The notes below the pieces were generated by a model that made no database searches, was not told the origin of the DNA, and saw nothing but the letters and a program-made list of their open reading frames with translations. DNA of 64,000 nt from CAG-390 sp045636385 (GTDB lineage: Bacteria > Bacillota > Clostridia > Oscillospirales > CAG-272), in the NCBI GenBank assembly GCA_045636385.1, contig JAZTXK010000055.1:53023-117022 (forward strand). The letters run 5' to 3'. Position numbers and translations under genes: made by a program. The first letter of the stretch is position 1, and every line of letters begins with the position of its first letter. This document shows, in pieces, positions 24,736-33,248 of this stretch.

Positions 24736-25470
24736 ATGAAAATACTTATAATCCGCCACGCGGAACCCGATTACGAAAATAATACCATCACCGAAAAAGG
24801 CTGGCGAGAGGCGCGTATGCTCGCCGAAAGACTTGAAAAATTGCCCATAAGCGACGTTTTCGTCTCTCCGATGGGACGCGCACAGCACACGGCACAGCCC
24901 TATCTTGAATTGACGGGCAAATCGGCGCAGACTCTCGATTGGCTCCACGAATTCCGCGGAAGAGTGTGGGATGAGGCAAAGGGCAAGAACCGCTGCGCTT
25001 GGAATATGAAGCCGCGCTTCTGGAACGATCATCCCGAGATGTTCGATAAAGACAAGTGGCTCGAAAACGAGCTTATGAGCTCGGGCAACGTCGAGGAGGT
25101 CTGGCAGGAAACGATCAAGGAATTCGACGCGCTCCTTGAAGGTTACGGATACAAAAAGGACGGCTTCTTCTACCGCACGGAGCAGAGCCCCGATACCACT
25201 ATCGCGTTCTTCTGCCACTTCGGACTCGGAATGGCGTTGATCTCGCATCTTTCGGGCGTTGCCCTCCCGATGCTCTGGCAGTCCTTCTTCCTGCCCGCAT
25301 CGTCTGTTACCACCCTTGTCACCGAGGAACGCGTCAAGGGCGAGGTATTCTTCAAATGCATGCAGATGGGCGACACCTCCCACCTCTACGCAAACGATGA
25401 ACCCGTGTCGAAAAAGGGACTTGCAAAGGAATTTTACGAGTCGAAGGAAGATGCGGTTTTGCCGAAATAA
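24736..25470 (+). CDS. Histidine phosphatase superfamily protein
   Basis: 244 residues. The catalytic RHG-type motif is IIRHAEP at the N-terminus, with the second site SPMGRAQHTA and the second histidine in AFFCHFGLG, as in phosphoglycerate mutase-like phosphatases. The substrate is unknown. Start ATG at 24736 with GAGGG upstream, 10 nt after the metallo-beta-lactamase gene, so they probably form an operon with the AraC gene. Terminator at 25479-25515. Confidence 0.87.
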   Translation: MKILIIRHAEPDYENNTITEKGWREARMLAERLEKLPISDVFVSPMGRAQHTAQPYLELTGKSAQTLDWLHEFRGRVWDEAKGKNRCAWNMKPRFWNDHPEMFDKDKWLENELMSSGNVEEVWQETIKEFDALLEGYGYKKDGFFYRTEQSPDTTIAFFCHFGLGMALISHLSGVALPMLWQSFFLPASSVTTLVTEERVKGEVFFKCMQMGDTSHLYANDEPVSKKGLAKEFYESKEDAVLPK

Positions 25471-25478
25471 AAATATAA

Positions 25479-25515
25479 GGGACAGCCTCTCAAAAAGAAG
25501 CTGTCCCGATTTTTA
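25479..25515 (+). terminator. Intrinsic terminator after the histidine phosphatase gene
   Basis: 8-bp stem GGGACAGC/GCTGTCCC (25479-25486 with 25500-25507) with a 13-nt loop and a following T run. Confidence 0.75.
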
Positions 25516-25527
25516 TCTTGGCTTGCG

Positions 25528-25908
25528 CTAATCAGCGATACGCCATTTCATTGATCTCGCGATAACGTAAGAGCTTTCCTTCAACCGCTCCGTGGAGGTG
25601 TATACCTCGCTCGACCAGACTATATATCCCGGCTCGATATTAACGCAAGCCGCATACAGATAGTCGCTTTTGCTGTTTATCTGCCATTCAAGAAGATTTT
25701 CAAATTCGATCTCAACTATGGCATCGAAGATGCTCGGCGCAAATATTTTAAGCGTAAGCTTTGTTTCGTCGGGATGAAAGTGAAGGCAGTTATCGATCCT
25801 CTTTATCCCGCTGTGCTTATATTGAACGTCAATGATACAGCCGTCGTGAAGCCCCCTTGTTTCTTCAAGAAATTCATTTATATCTTTTTCCGATTTTATT
25901 TCCCTCAT
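25528..25908 (-). CDS. Small protein of unknown function
   Basis: 126 residues. The N-terminal part has FLEETRGLHDGCIIDVQY, a histidine-aspartate pattern seen in a group of small uncharacterised Firmicute proteins, followed by beta-rich segments (KLTLKIFAPSIFDAIVEIEFENL). No catalytic motif, membrane segment or signal peptide is visible. It is the last gene of the minus-strand operon that holds rtcB, 24 nt downstream of it, with a good RBS (AAAAGGAGA). Confidence 0.65.
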   Translation of the reverse strand: MREIKSEKDINEFLEETRGLHDGCIIDVQYKHSGIKRIDNCLHFHPDETKLTLKIFAPSIFDAIVEIEFENLLEWQINSKSDYLYAACVNIEPGYIVWSSEVYTSTERLKESSYVIARSMKWRIAD

Positions 25909-25932
25909 CGTTAATTCTCCTTTTAAAGGGCA

Positions 25933-27141
25933 TTATTCAGTTGCCTTGAAATTGTAGATAGGCTTGATACGGCAGACGATCTCCGCGGTGGGGGTGATGT
26001 TTTCAACTATTTCATCCATGCTTTTATATGCCATAGGAGATTCGTCGAGAGTGTCGGGAACTACGCAGGTCGAGTAGATGCCCGCCATCTGTGCCTCGTA
26101 TTCCGCCATAGTCAGCCGCTCGAAAGCCGCCGAGCGCGACATAAGTCTGCCTGCGCCGTGAGGTGCGGAGTAATTCCAATCTTCGTTGCCCTTGCCTATG
26201 CAAATGAGCGAACCGTCGCGCATATTGATGGGGATGAGAAGCTTTTCGCCGTCCTTCGCCGAGACCGCGCCCTTGCGGAGGATCATTTCGTCAACGTCGA
26301 CGTAGTTATGAACTGTCTCGAAGGCTCCAAGCGCGGCGAGTCCGACTCTTTCAAGCAATATCTCCGCCATTCTCTCGCGGTTGCGGCGGGCAAATCTCTG
26401 ACAAATATCAACGTCGTGGATATAATCCTCCATAAACCGTCCGTAAAGATAGCAGAGATCGGCGGGAAGAGTGGGCTCCTTTGCCTCCCATTCCTTTGCC
26501 ATTGCCTTGAGCGTATCCTGAATCTCACTTCTGCGCCCCGCCTCCTTGTAGGTGCGGATGATTTCCTCGCGGCGGTTGAAGTATTCCTCCTTGCCGAGAT
26601 TGAGATCGACGGCGATGCCCTGATAATATTCCGCTACCTGCGTGCCGAGATTTCGGCTGCCCGAGTGAATGACGAGGTAATTGTTGCCCTCATCGTCCTC
26701 ATCTATCTCGATGAAGTGATTGCCGCCGCCGAGCGTGCCGAGGCTTCGCTCAAGACGCTTTGAGTCCTTGAGGTATCTGTAACAGCGGAGCACGGTGAGA
26801 TCAAAGCGTTCGTTACGCCCCTCCCAGACCTCTCTGCCCGAGGGGATGAAATGCGCGGCTTCATCGAACTTTTCAAGGTCTATATCAACCTTGCCGAGAG
26901 AAACCGTATACATTCCGCATCCGATATCCACGCCAACCATCGCGGGAACTATCTTGTCGGTTATTGTCATAGTTGTACCGATGGTACAGCCCTTTCCCGC
27001 GTGAACGTCGGGCATTATTCTTATCTTCGAGGACGAAAACGCCTCGGTATCGCAAACCGTCTTGATCTGCTCACGCGCACCGTCCTCAAGGGTGGACGCG
27101 AAGCACTTTGCGGTGTTATAATTTCCTATAATTTCTATCAT
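25933..27141 (-). CDS. rtcB: RtcB family RNA ligase
   Basis: 402 residues. RtcB signatures: PDVHAGKGCTIGTT, VGVDIGCGMYTV (Asp/Cys metal ligands), GGGNHFIE with the metal histidine, VIHSGSRNLG, and the C-terminal PHGAGRLMSR segment containing the guanylated histidine. RtcB joins RNA 3'-phosphate (or 2',3'-cyclic phosphate) ends to 5'-OH ends with GTP and Mn2+, in RNA repair. The context is unusual: it sits in an operon with small unknown genes rather than with RtcA or PrfH. RBS GGAG before the ATG. Confidence 0.93.
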   Translation of the reverse strand: MIEIIGNYNTAKCFASTLEDGAREQIKTVCDTEAFSSSKIRIMPDVHAGKGCTIGTTMTITDKIVPAMVGVDIGCGMYTVSLGKVDIDLEKFDEAAHFIPSGREVWEGRNERFDLTVLRCYRYLKDSKRLERSLGTLGGGNHFIEIDEDDEGNNYLVIHSGSRNLGTQVAEYYQGIAVDLNLGKEEYFNRREEIIRTYKEAGRRSEIQDTLKAMAKEWEAKEPTLPADLCYLYGRFMEDYIHDVDICQRFARRNRERMAEILLERVGLAALGAFETVHNYVDVDEMILRKGAVSAKDGEKLLIPINMRDGSLICIGKGNEDWNYSAPHGAGRLMSRSAAFERLTMAEYEAQMAGIYSTCVVPDTLDESPMAYKSMDEIVENITPTAEIVCRIKPIYNFKATE

Positions 27142-27153
27142 AGCTTTCTCCTT

Positions 27154-27657
27154 TCATCCCTCATAGGGAGTCCCTAAAACGTAAGGCAGATGTGTGTCGA
27201 TTTCAAGCTGAATGACGGGGGTGGGAAAATCTTCGTGAAGCAGGGCGTTGTCGAGTATTGGGAGCACCATAAAAGGAAAATCCGGATCGGGCGAGTAGCT
27301 GTACTCCCAACAAGTTCTTTTCATAATTACTCCGGTATCAAGCAGAGTTTCCTCAACCATATCGGGAGATTCCACTATTCTGCCGCAGACGTGGTACCAA
27401 CCGTTGTACCATATCGTGCCATCTTTTTCAAGCAGACCCGTGACGTTATAGACCTCGGGTGGCTTGCGGGGATCGATGCCGAGGGAGCGTAAAAACTCCG
27501 TCACACGGGTAGATGCTTTCAGTATGGCTTTATCAAAATTCTGACAGTTGATGCAACTGCACTCTTCACTTATCGGGCGAACGTCGGAACGCTCATAAAA
27601 AGCACGAGTGCGCTCGACGTCGATGTCGAGCACGAAGCTTGAAAATCTGAAGATCAT
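27154..27657 (-). CDS. Hypothetical protein with a CxCxxC motif
   Basis: 167 residues; no family I can name. It has CSCINCQNFDKAI near residue 30, then WYNGWYHVCGRI and a C-terminal beta-rich part. The Cys cluster could bind zinc, but that is a guess. Start chosen at the ATG at 27657, which overlaps the stop of the upstream gene (ATGA), with GGAGG 10 nt before it. A longer reading to 27789 would overlap that gene over 130 nt and is unlikely. rtcB starts 12 nt after its end. Confidence 0.6.
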   Translation of the reverse strand: MIFRFSSFVLDIDVERTRAFYERSDVRPISEECSCINCQNFDKAILKASTRVTEFLRSLGIDPRKPPEVYNVTGLLEKDGTIWYNGWYHVCGRIVESPDMVEETLLDTGVIMKRTCWEYSYSPDPDFPFMVLPILDNALLHEDFPTPVIQLEIDTHLPYVLGTPYEG

Positions 27658-28088
27658 TTTGATTTTTCCTCCAATCGGTAGTTTGAAAGCAATTCTTTGT
27701 CGCAGTAGAAAGGACCGCACCAGGTACCTTCGTGAGTCCATATATAAGTCCACGAAAAATCCCGCGCAACGACGTAAATCTCCGTGCATTCCGTAAGATC
27801 CTCTGCGCAGATGTTTTTGCGGTCGGGGAGAGAAGGCAAATACCTGCCGAAGCGTTCAAAAAATATTGCATTCTCTTTTTCTTCGGGCGGGATACTGTCG
27901 AAGGCATCCATTGCGTCGATCTGCTCAAGATAGCATTCTTTGGGAAGATATCCCCAAGAGAAAAGATGCCAGATGTATTGCTCCGTTTGGATCAGATGTT
28001 TAGCTCGCGGATTTTTGTATAAAGGCGATGCAAAGCTTTTGAGCCATTTATTCTTGAATTTTTCGTATGTCATGGTTATCTTTCTCAT
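27654..28088 (-). CDS. DUF4275-like protein
   Basis: 144 residues (139 if the ATG at 28073 is used). The pattern W-x-F near the start, QYIWHLFSWGYLPKECYL, DAMDAFDSIPPEEKENAIFF and the C-terminal DFSWTYIWTHEGTWCGPFYC fit the DUF4275 family as I remember it. Its function is unknown; such proteins are small, acidic and cytoplasmic. No strong RBS precedes either start; the ATG at 28073 has a weak AGAAAG, the one at 28088 has none. ATGA overlap with the downstream gene suggests coupled translation. Confidence 0.6.
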   Translation of the reverse strand: MRKITMTYEKFKNKWLKSFASPLYKNPRAKHLIQTEQYIWHLFSWGYLPKECYLEQIDAMDAFDSIPPEEKENAIFFERFGRYLPSLPDRKNICAEDLTECTEIYVVARDFSWTYIWTHEGTWCGPFYCDKELLSNYRLEEKSK

Positions 28089-28099
28089 AGTTATTGTTT

Positions 28100-28708
28100 T
28101 TAAAATTTGATAGCTTTTTGTCCCGTCTTACCGTAGCCGAAGCAGTAGCGGTATAGCTTTTTGCCGATATAATTTTCGTATCTGTAACAGTCCCACCGAT
28201 AAAATTCGTTCCAGTAGCTTATCATCCGTGTGTGTGCACGTTTGATATAATCTAAATTAAGCGCGCATAGCTGCCGATATTTTGTGCAATCGCGGGTAAT
28301 CAACGAACTATATACGGTTTGCAATATTTCAACAACGTATTCGTCGCAGACCTTGATGACGTACGGCATAGCCCATTCGGGGGTGTCGCTATTCAAAAGA
28401 GCTTTTATGTGTTTTTCGCGGACGTAACCGTCGGAGCTCCTTGACATAATGCAATGATATATTGTTTTTTGTGTTTTGGTAAGTGAGCGCAGATCTCCGC
28501 GGTATTCATCTTTAAGAACGATTCTGTACGGCATCGTGATCACCTCACCCGAGGAAAGCACCCATTCTGTACTGTCGTAATAATAAAAATATTCGCTGAA
28601 ATTAAGATTTTTACATATCAGCTTCACATCCTTCCGCAGATAAAGCGGAAAGGCTCTGATTATGCATTCGGTCATTGTTTTGATCGGGATGCTTCTGAAA
28701 AAGTTCAA
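28100..28708 (-). CDS. Hypothetical protein of the rtcB operon
   Basis: 202 residues, no family I can name. Aromatic and charged, with EYFYYYDSTEWVLSSGE, SRSSDGYVREKHIKALL and YWNEFYRWDCYRYENYIG. No membrane segment or signal peptide. Start is a TTG at 28708 with a strong RBS AAAGGAGG 8 nt upstream; a longer in-frame reading to 28801 would place the start in the promoter region. First gene of the operon (28708 to 25528). The codons are more AT-rich than those of neighbouring metabolic genes, by eye. Confidence 0.6.
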   Translation of the reverse strand: MNFFRSIPIKTMTECIIRAFPLYLRKDVKLICKNLNFSEYFYYYDSTEWVLSSGEVITMPYRIVLKDEYRGDLRSLTKTQKTIYHCIMSRSSDGYVREKHIKALLNSDTPEWAMPYVIKVCDEYVVEILQTVYSSLITRDCTKYRQLCALNLDYIKRAHTRMISYWNEFYRWDCYRYENYIGKKLYRYCFGYGKTGQKAIKF

Positions 28709-28791
28709 CTTGCTCGCCTCCTTTAATGTTCTTTCACGCTTTCGCGCACCGCGGTGACACATACACTCGCTTTGGTTTGCCTTACGCTCAT

Positions 28792-28820
28792 ATTTTACCA
28801 TTTCTCCGCGTACTTTTCAC
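28792..28820 (-). promoter_or_regulatory. Possible sigma-A promoter of the rtcB operon
   Basis: Minus strand GTGAAA (28815-28820), 17-bp spacer, TAAAAT (28792-28797). It is only moderate in the -35 box. The leader of about 75 nt contains a GC-rich hairpin. Confidence 0.5.
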
Positions 28821-28825
28821 GGAAA

Positions 28826-28859
28826 AAAAGCTGCGAACTTGCTAAAGTTCGCAGCTTTT
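28826..28859 (-). terminator. Intrinsic terminator of the ten-gene operon
   Basis: 15-bp stem AAAAGCTGCGAACTT (28826-28840) with 28845-28859, loop GCTA, with T-rich tails on both strands. It follows the WYL gene at 28869. Confidence 0.85.
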
Positions 28860-28868
28860 TAGTGCTTT

Positions 28869-29774
28869 TTATCTTAAATTCAGAAGCTTTTGAGCCAAAA
28901 GCTTCTTTTTTATCAGCTCGACGAAGGCGTCGGGAGCCTCGGCTTTTACTCTCGGACCGAATGAGAGCGTGCGGATGACGATCTCGGACTCGTCCTTGTG
29001 GTCGAATTTGACGTGAAGCAGGTATTCGTCCTTACCCACCTTTTCTGCCCGCTTTTCAAAGTGTGCAAAGTGGAGCATACACCGCTCGAGGGCGTTTCGT
29101 TCGTCCTTGATTCGGAGCGTGACGGTATCGTATCGCTCCTCGCGTGGGATGTGCTTGAAGGTCTCACCGCAATATCTTACGGAGCGGATCTTCGAGAGAT
29201 TGATAGTGTGCAGATACTTGCAGCCGTCTGTGATGAGGCGGAATTTGTCGTCCTTTTCGGAATATTCGAGCCGCAGTGGCATGACCTTGGCGTACATCTC
29301 CTTGCCGCTTCTGTTGGTGAGATTGACCTTGATCGGAGTATCCGCGCGGATAGCGGAGAGGATGATGCGAAAGCGTTCGATGTATCCCTCGTCGGAGAAA
29401 TCGTCGCCGTCGCAGTATTTATCGTAGACGTAATAATCTTCGGGAGTGAAGAGAGGATCGACGTCATCGAGTCCGTCAAAGGAAACGTCAAAGAGCTTGA
29501 CTCTCGGATCGAGCGAGATTGCCTTAAGCCAGCTTTTCTGCAGATTCGTCAGCGGTACGCTTGGCTTGTGCTTCAGAATTGTGCTCATATCGGGGCGGAG
29601 AAGCTGCCATTTACCGCTTTTAAGCGCGGGGAGGATGGTTGTAACGCTCTCGCCGAAGGCGCGCTCCGTGACGATCTTCTGAAGCTCACGCTCGTCGCGC
29701 TCGCCGTCGATGATCCTTGAAATGATCTCGGCAACGGTGTTGTAGTACGCGGAATAAAGCTCGCTGAAAATCAT
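28869..29774 (-). CDS. WYL domain transcriptional regulator (second of a pair)
   Basis: 301 residues. The central part (about 100-200) resembles the Sm-fold WYL domain (VNLTNRSGKEMYAKVMPLRLEYSEKDDKFRLITD), where the usual W-Y-L triad is degenerate. The C-terminal portion resembles the WCX extension. The N-terminus has a weak helix-turn-helix. It overlaps the preceding WYL gene by 4 nt (ATGA), like the PafB/PafC pairs. WYL proteins regulate stress, DNA damage or defence genes when ligand such as single-stranded DNA binds. Confidence 0.75.
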   Translation of the reverse strand: MIFSELYSAYYNTVAEIISRIIDGERDERELQKIVTERAFGESVTTILPALKSGKWQLLRPDMSTILKHKPSVPLTNLQKSWLKAISLDPRVKLFDVSFDGLDDVDPLFTPEDYYVYDKYCDGDDFSDEGYIERFRIILSAIRADTPIKVNLTNRSGKEMYAKVMPLRLEYSEKDDKFRLITDGCKYLHTINLSKIRSVRYCGETFKHIPREERYDTVTLRIKDERNALERCMLHFAHFEKRAEKVGKDEYLLHVKFDHKDESEIVIRTLSFGPRVKAEAPDAFVELIKKKLLAQKLLNLR

Positions 29775-31030
29775 TGCTCGCCCTCCTCTACGATGCCGTA
29801 CATTTTATACATCGCCTTAAGATCGCTCTTGAATTTGTTTTCGTCCGTTCGGTTTGAGAAGTTCAATTGCACGATGCGGCAGATGAAGGTTCTGATCCAG
29901 GGGATTATCTCGCTCGTTTCGTAAACGTCGGCGGTGAAGCGGTAGGTAGAATCGTCGATCTTTTCAACAGTGCCGTTGCGCTTTTCTCGGTAAAGACGCT
30001 TGATTATGTAATCCTCGTTCGGCTCGACTTTGACCGTAAAGGTCACGTGCTCAAGGCTTGGTCTGCCGCGCCTGCCGCGGTTTACCACAACGCCCCACAT
30101 ATTGCTCTGCTTTTGATCAAGCATAGCGCGAAGCTCGTCAAAGCGGGGAGATGCCTCTTCAAGCTTTACGGATGAAAGATAATCGATCCTGAGGGAGCGG
30201 AAATTATTTGTGTCGGGATGATACGCGATCAGATGCTGCTTGCCGTTTTGCGCGCTGATAAGCACGCGAAGCGGGATCACGCGGCTTCGCCTCGGTTCGT
30301 CGGAGCGGCGGCTGTGGTTGGTGAGCGTGACTGCGCGCTTCTGCCTCATTGCCGTGAATAGCGCGGCAAGAACCTCGCTGTCCATCGCGCCCGTGATATA
30401 ATGATGCTTGAATCCGAAGGCGTTCTTGTGCGGGCGTGACTTATCGAGCAGAAAGGAGCCGATAACGCCGCAGGGCGCGACCTCCGAGAAGAAATCAAGC
30501 GGATCGCTGTAATCGGTAAGATCGAATCCCTCTACGCGGCGGTATATCATACGCTTGCCCGACTTTTCGGAGATTATAATGCCTTCCTCGCAATATTCCT
30601 TGAGCTTTTTGCGCAGCGTCGATTCGTCGAACATCATCGGAGAATCGAATTCGGAAAGATAGTCCGCGTCGATTATCTGCATAATTTCGGGAATCGAAAG
30701 CGCGACCTCGGGCGAGTGAAGAATGTCAAAGATGATGAAATGGAGGGTGATATCGCCGTCGGTGAAGCTTTTGGACTTCCAAGCCTTATAGAAGGGATTG
30801 TGGCGCGAAGTGCGGCTGTCGATCGAGATGAAGATATTCTTTCCCTCGGGCGTGCGGACGAAGCTCATATGATCGCCGAGAATGCTCTCCATACGGCGGC
30901 GCTCGTCGTCGTATGAGCGCGCGCTTTTTTGGTTGTATCCGTCGCGGCTCTTGAAGCCGTAGTCGTAAAACTCGCGCATATACGCGCGTATTCGCTCAAA
31001 ATTTTTTATGAGCTCGCTGTAAGACGACAT
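29771..31030 (-). CDS. WYL domain transcriptional regulator (first of a pair)
   Basis: 419 residues. An N-terminal winged helix-turn-helix (PMMFDESTLRKKLKEYCEEGIIISEKS region) is followed by a WYL domain (AVTLTNHSRRSDEPRRSRVIPLRVLISAQNGKQHLIAYHPDT) and a WCX-like C-terminus. It starts 18 nt after the membrane protein gene, with RBS AAAGGAGG, and overlaps its partner. No own promoter is evident, so it seems to be expressed with the housekeeping-type genes upstream. Confidence 0.8.
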   Translation of the reverse strand: MSSYSELIKNFERIRAYMREFYDYGFKSRDGYNQKSARSYDDERRRMESILGDHMSFVRTPEGKNIFISIDSRTSRHNPFYKAWKSKSFTDGDITLHFIIFDILHSPEVALSIPEIMQIIDADYLSEFDSPMMFDESTLRKKLKEYCEEGIIISEKSGKRMIYRRVEGFDLTDYSDPLDFFSEVAPCGVIGSFLLDKSRPHKNAFGFKHHYITGAMDSEVLAALFTAMRQKRAVTLTNHSRRSDEPRRSRVIPLRVLISAQNGKQHLIAYHPDTNNFRSLRIDYLSSVKLEEASPRFDELRAMLDQKQSNMWGVVVNRGRRGRPSLEHVTFTVKVEPNEDYIIKRLYREKRNGTVEKIDDSTYRFTADVYETSEIIPWIRTFICRIVQLNFSNRTDENKFKSDLKAMYKMYGIVEEGEQ

Positions 31031-31048
31031 GAGTGCCTCCTTTCTGTG

Positions 31049-31924
31049 TTAACTGCTGATATAAAACGGTTCGTTAAATGCTCCGCGGCGGTATTCGATG
31101 ATGAATTCCTCGCCGATCTCGTAGCTGTAATAATTCGAAGATGAAACGTCAAGCTCGATGGTCTTGCCGTCAAGCTCCAAGATGAAAGAATAATCGACCG
31201 ATTTGCCGGCGGTATCTACGTCTTTATCAACTATGATCGCGGTATGCTCCACGGGTTCGATGATATCCAAGGCGTAATTCATATTCAAGGCAGTGGTCCA
31301 CGTGATAATGAAGAACATAAAGCAGACTACGATGGGCATCAGCACGAGATTAGCAGACGTATAATCAAGCAAGTCCATTCTCACCAAAAAGAAAGAAATT
31401 ATTCCGGCGATTATTCCGAAGATCAATGGAACCACCCAAAAGTGTAGTCCGCGCGGATTTTCGATGAAAGAATAAGCACGCGCATCCAAAATCATAAAGA
31501 GCGCCAAAAACGTCGCCTCGAGATCTAGCCATTTGTAGACCTTCAGTTCCTTCAGATATTTCAGAACGAGATACCCGAACATTACGAAAAACAGCACCGT
31601 TATATAGATCAGATATATTTTGTTCGATAACGTGATCACTGTTATCCAAGGAACGGCAGAAAAGAGCAATGAAAGGAGCCTGCCGAATTTTGGCAGTTCT
31701 TTTTTATTGCGAAAGGTAAAAAATACTATCGTTGCGGTAATCGCAAGCTTGAATATGACCGTAACGATGAAGCTATCGCGAACCTCCTGGAGCGAGGAAT
31801 GATTCGAAAAAATGAATAAAAGTATCGAACATACAAAAACCAATATACAAATCACAACAGACTTGAGGAGCCCCGACGATTTTTGTTTTTGGTATTTCTT
31901 CTTTTTCTTTGAGTGCTTTTTCAT
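31049..31924 (-). CDS. Hypothetical multi-span membrane protein
   Basis: 291 residues. A very basic N-terminus (MKKHSKKKKKYQKQK) precedes about seven hydrophobic segments between 20 and 215, then a soluble C-terminal domain of about 75 residues rich in beta strands (TAIIVDKDVDTAGKSVDYSF). I do not recognise a family. The ATG lacks a good RBS and lies 5 nt after the nitroreductase stop, so translation may be coupled. It is AT-richer than its neighbours, by eye. Confidence 0.6.
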   Translation of the reverse strand: MKKHSKKKKKYQKQKSSGLLKSVVICILVFVCSILLFIFSNHSSLQEVRDSFIVTVIFKLAITATIVFFTFRNKKELPKFGRLLSLLFSAVPWITVITLSNKIYLIYITVLFFVMFGYLVLKYLKELKVYKWLDLEATFLALFMILDARAYSFIENPRGLHFWVVPLIFGIIAGIISFFLVRMDLLDYTSANLVLMPIVVCFMFFIITWTTALNMNYALDIIEPVEHTAIIVDKDVDTAGKSVDYSFILELDGKTIELDVSSSNYYSYEIGEEFIIEYRRGAFNEPFYISS

Positions 31925-31929
31925 AGCCG

Positions 31930-32460
31930 TTAATCAATAAACTTAACGATCTCGTCCATATCCTTGCGCTTTTTGGTGCGGAGTTTATCGCCTTCCTTCG
32001 GGTAGCCGATAGTTATGACGAGTCTTACGGGTGCGTCAAGAGAGCAGATCTTGCGGATCTCCGCGTCGTCGAGCCATCCGAGAATACAGCTTCCGAGCCC
32101 CTGCGCCGCGGCTTCTGCGGTGATGTAGGCGGAAAGGATGCCGATGTCGATCGAGCGGTAGTCGTTGCCCTTGACCTTTGCGCCGAGCGCGGCGGATGCG
32201 ACGTAGGGCTTCTCGGAAATGACGATCAGCACGGGTGCATCGGTTGCGAATTTGTTCATTCCCATCCCCTGCGTCGCCTTGGCAACAGCCTTCGCCGCCT
32301 CGCCGCGGCAGACCGTCATAAGATACGGCTGACCGTTGCAAGCGGAAGGGGAGAGGCGTGCGGATTCAAGTATTGCTTGAAGCTTTTCCTCTTCAACCGC
32401 CCTCTCGGCATCGTAACTGCGGCAGGATTGGCGGGTGTTTGCTATTTCTGTGAAATTCAT
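31930..32460 (-). CDS. Nitroreductase family protein
   Basis: 176 residues. FMN-binding start TRQSCRSYDAERAVEEEKLQ (R-x-S-x-R pattern), ARLSPSACNGQPYLMTV and GLGSCILGW near the flavin pocket are typical of small clostridial nitroreductases. They reduce nitro compounds, quinones or flavins with NAD(P)H. The physiological substrate is not known. Part of the ten-gene operon, 11 nt after ybaK. Confidence 0.88.
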   Translation of the reverse strand: MNFTEIANTRQSCRSYDAERAVEEEKLQAILESARLSPSACNGQPYLMTVCRGEAAKAVAKATQGMGMNKFATDAPVLIVISEKPYVASAALGAKVKGNDYRSIDIGILSAYITAEAAAQGLGSCILGWLDDAEIRKICSLDAPVRLVITIGYPKEGDKLRTKKRKDMDEIVKFID

Positions 32461-32471
32461 AATATTCTCCT

Positions 32472-32951
32472 TTATACCGTGAGATCAACCAGCTCAAATT
32501 TCAGCGCTTTTCTTAATTCATCAAGCGTGATCTCAACCTGATATCCTATCTTGCCAGCGCTGAAGAGGATGGTTTCAAAATTCTCCGCGGTTGCGTCCGT
32601 GAAGGTGGGGAACTGCTTTTTCATACCTATCGGCGAGCATCCGCCGTGGATGTAGCCCGTCAGCGGAAGCAGTTCCTTCTGCTTTATCATCACGATATTC
32701 TTCTCGCCCGCGGCTCGAGCGGCTTTTTTGAGATCAAGCTCGCGCTCAACGGGGATCATAAAAACGTAGTAGTTCTTTGATGCCCCGACCGTCACGAGAG
32801 TTTTGAAAACGTGATTGGGGTCTTGATTCAAAACCGTCGCGATCTCGATGCCGCTGATCGCATCGGTGTCTACGTAAAGATGCTTTTCGTACTTGACCTT
32901 TTTCGAGTCAAGCAGACGCATCACGTTTGTTTTTTCGTCTGTTTTTTTCAT
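32472..32951 (-). CDS. ybaK: Cys-tRNA(Pro)/Ala-tRNA deacylase, YbaK/EbsC family
   Basis: 159 residues, the normal length for YbaK. It has the conserved lysine-containing strand DPNHVFKTLVT and the loop YIHGGCSPIGMKK (the GxxSPxG motif of the editing pocket). It hydrolyses mischarged Cys-tRNA(Pro) in translation quality control. Its ATG overlaps the stop of the upstream ABM gene (ATGA), a coupled pair. Confidence 0.9.
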   Translation of the reverse strand: MKKTDEKTNVMRLLDSKKVKYEKHLYVDTDAISGIEIATVLNQDPNHVFKTLVTVGASKNYYVFMIPVERELDLKKAARAAGEKNIVMIKQKELLPLTGYIHGGCSPIGMKKQFPTFTDATAENFETILFSAGKIGYQVEITLDELRKALKFELVDLTV

Positions 32952-33235
32952 TTCAGCTCAAACTCGCCGAGCTTTGACTCTGCGATATAATCATTTCTGA
33001 ATTCGCGGAGCTTTGCCATATGGGGCTGGGTGATGTGGATCTGCTGGTGCTCCTTCGACTCCCATGCCTCGATGAGCAGAAGTTCGTTGGGATTCTTATC
33101 CGAATAATAGTAGTCGTAGCGGATGCAGCCGTCTTCCGCGAGGACAGCAGCGAGCACGCCCTCGGACTTCATTCTTTCGACAAACGCCTCGCGCTTGCCC
33201 TCGTGGCAGATGAAACTAACGTAGATGGTATACAT
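32948..33235 (-). CDS. Antibiotic biosynthesis monooxygenase (ABM) family protein
   Basis: 95 residues. The ABM dimeric ferredoxin-like fold shows as YTIYVSFICHEGKREAFVERM, EDGCIRYDYYYSDKNPNELLLIEAWESKEHQQIH and a C-terminal strand-helix. Small homologues such as YgiN are quinol monooxygenases or autoinducer-cycling enzymes; the substrate here is unknown. It lies 13 nt after the Bcp gene in the operon. Confidence 0.82.
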   Translation of the reverse strand: MYTIYVSFICHEGKREAFVERMKSEGVLAAVLAEDGCIRYDYYYSDKNPNELLLIEAWESKEHQQIHITQPHMAKLREFRNDYIAESKLGEFELK

Positions 33236-33248
33236 TTTTTATTCCTCC

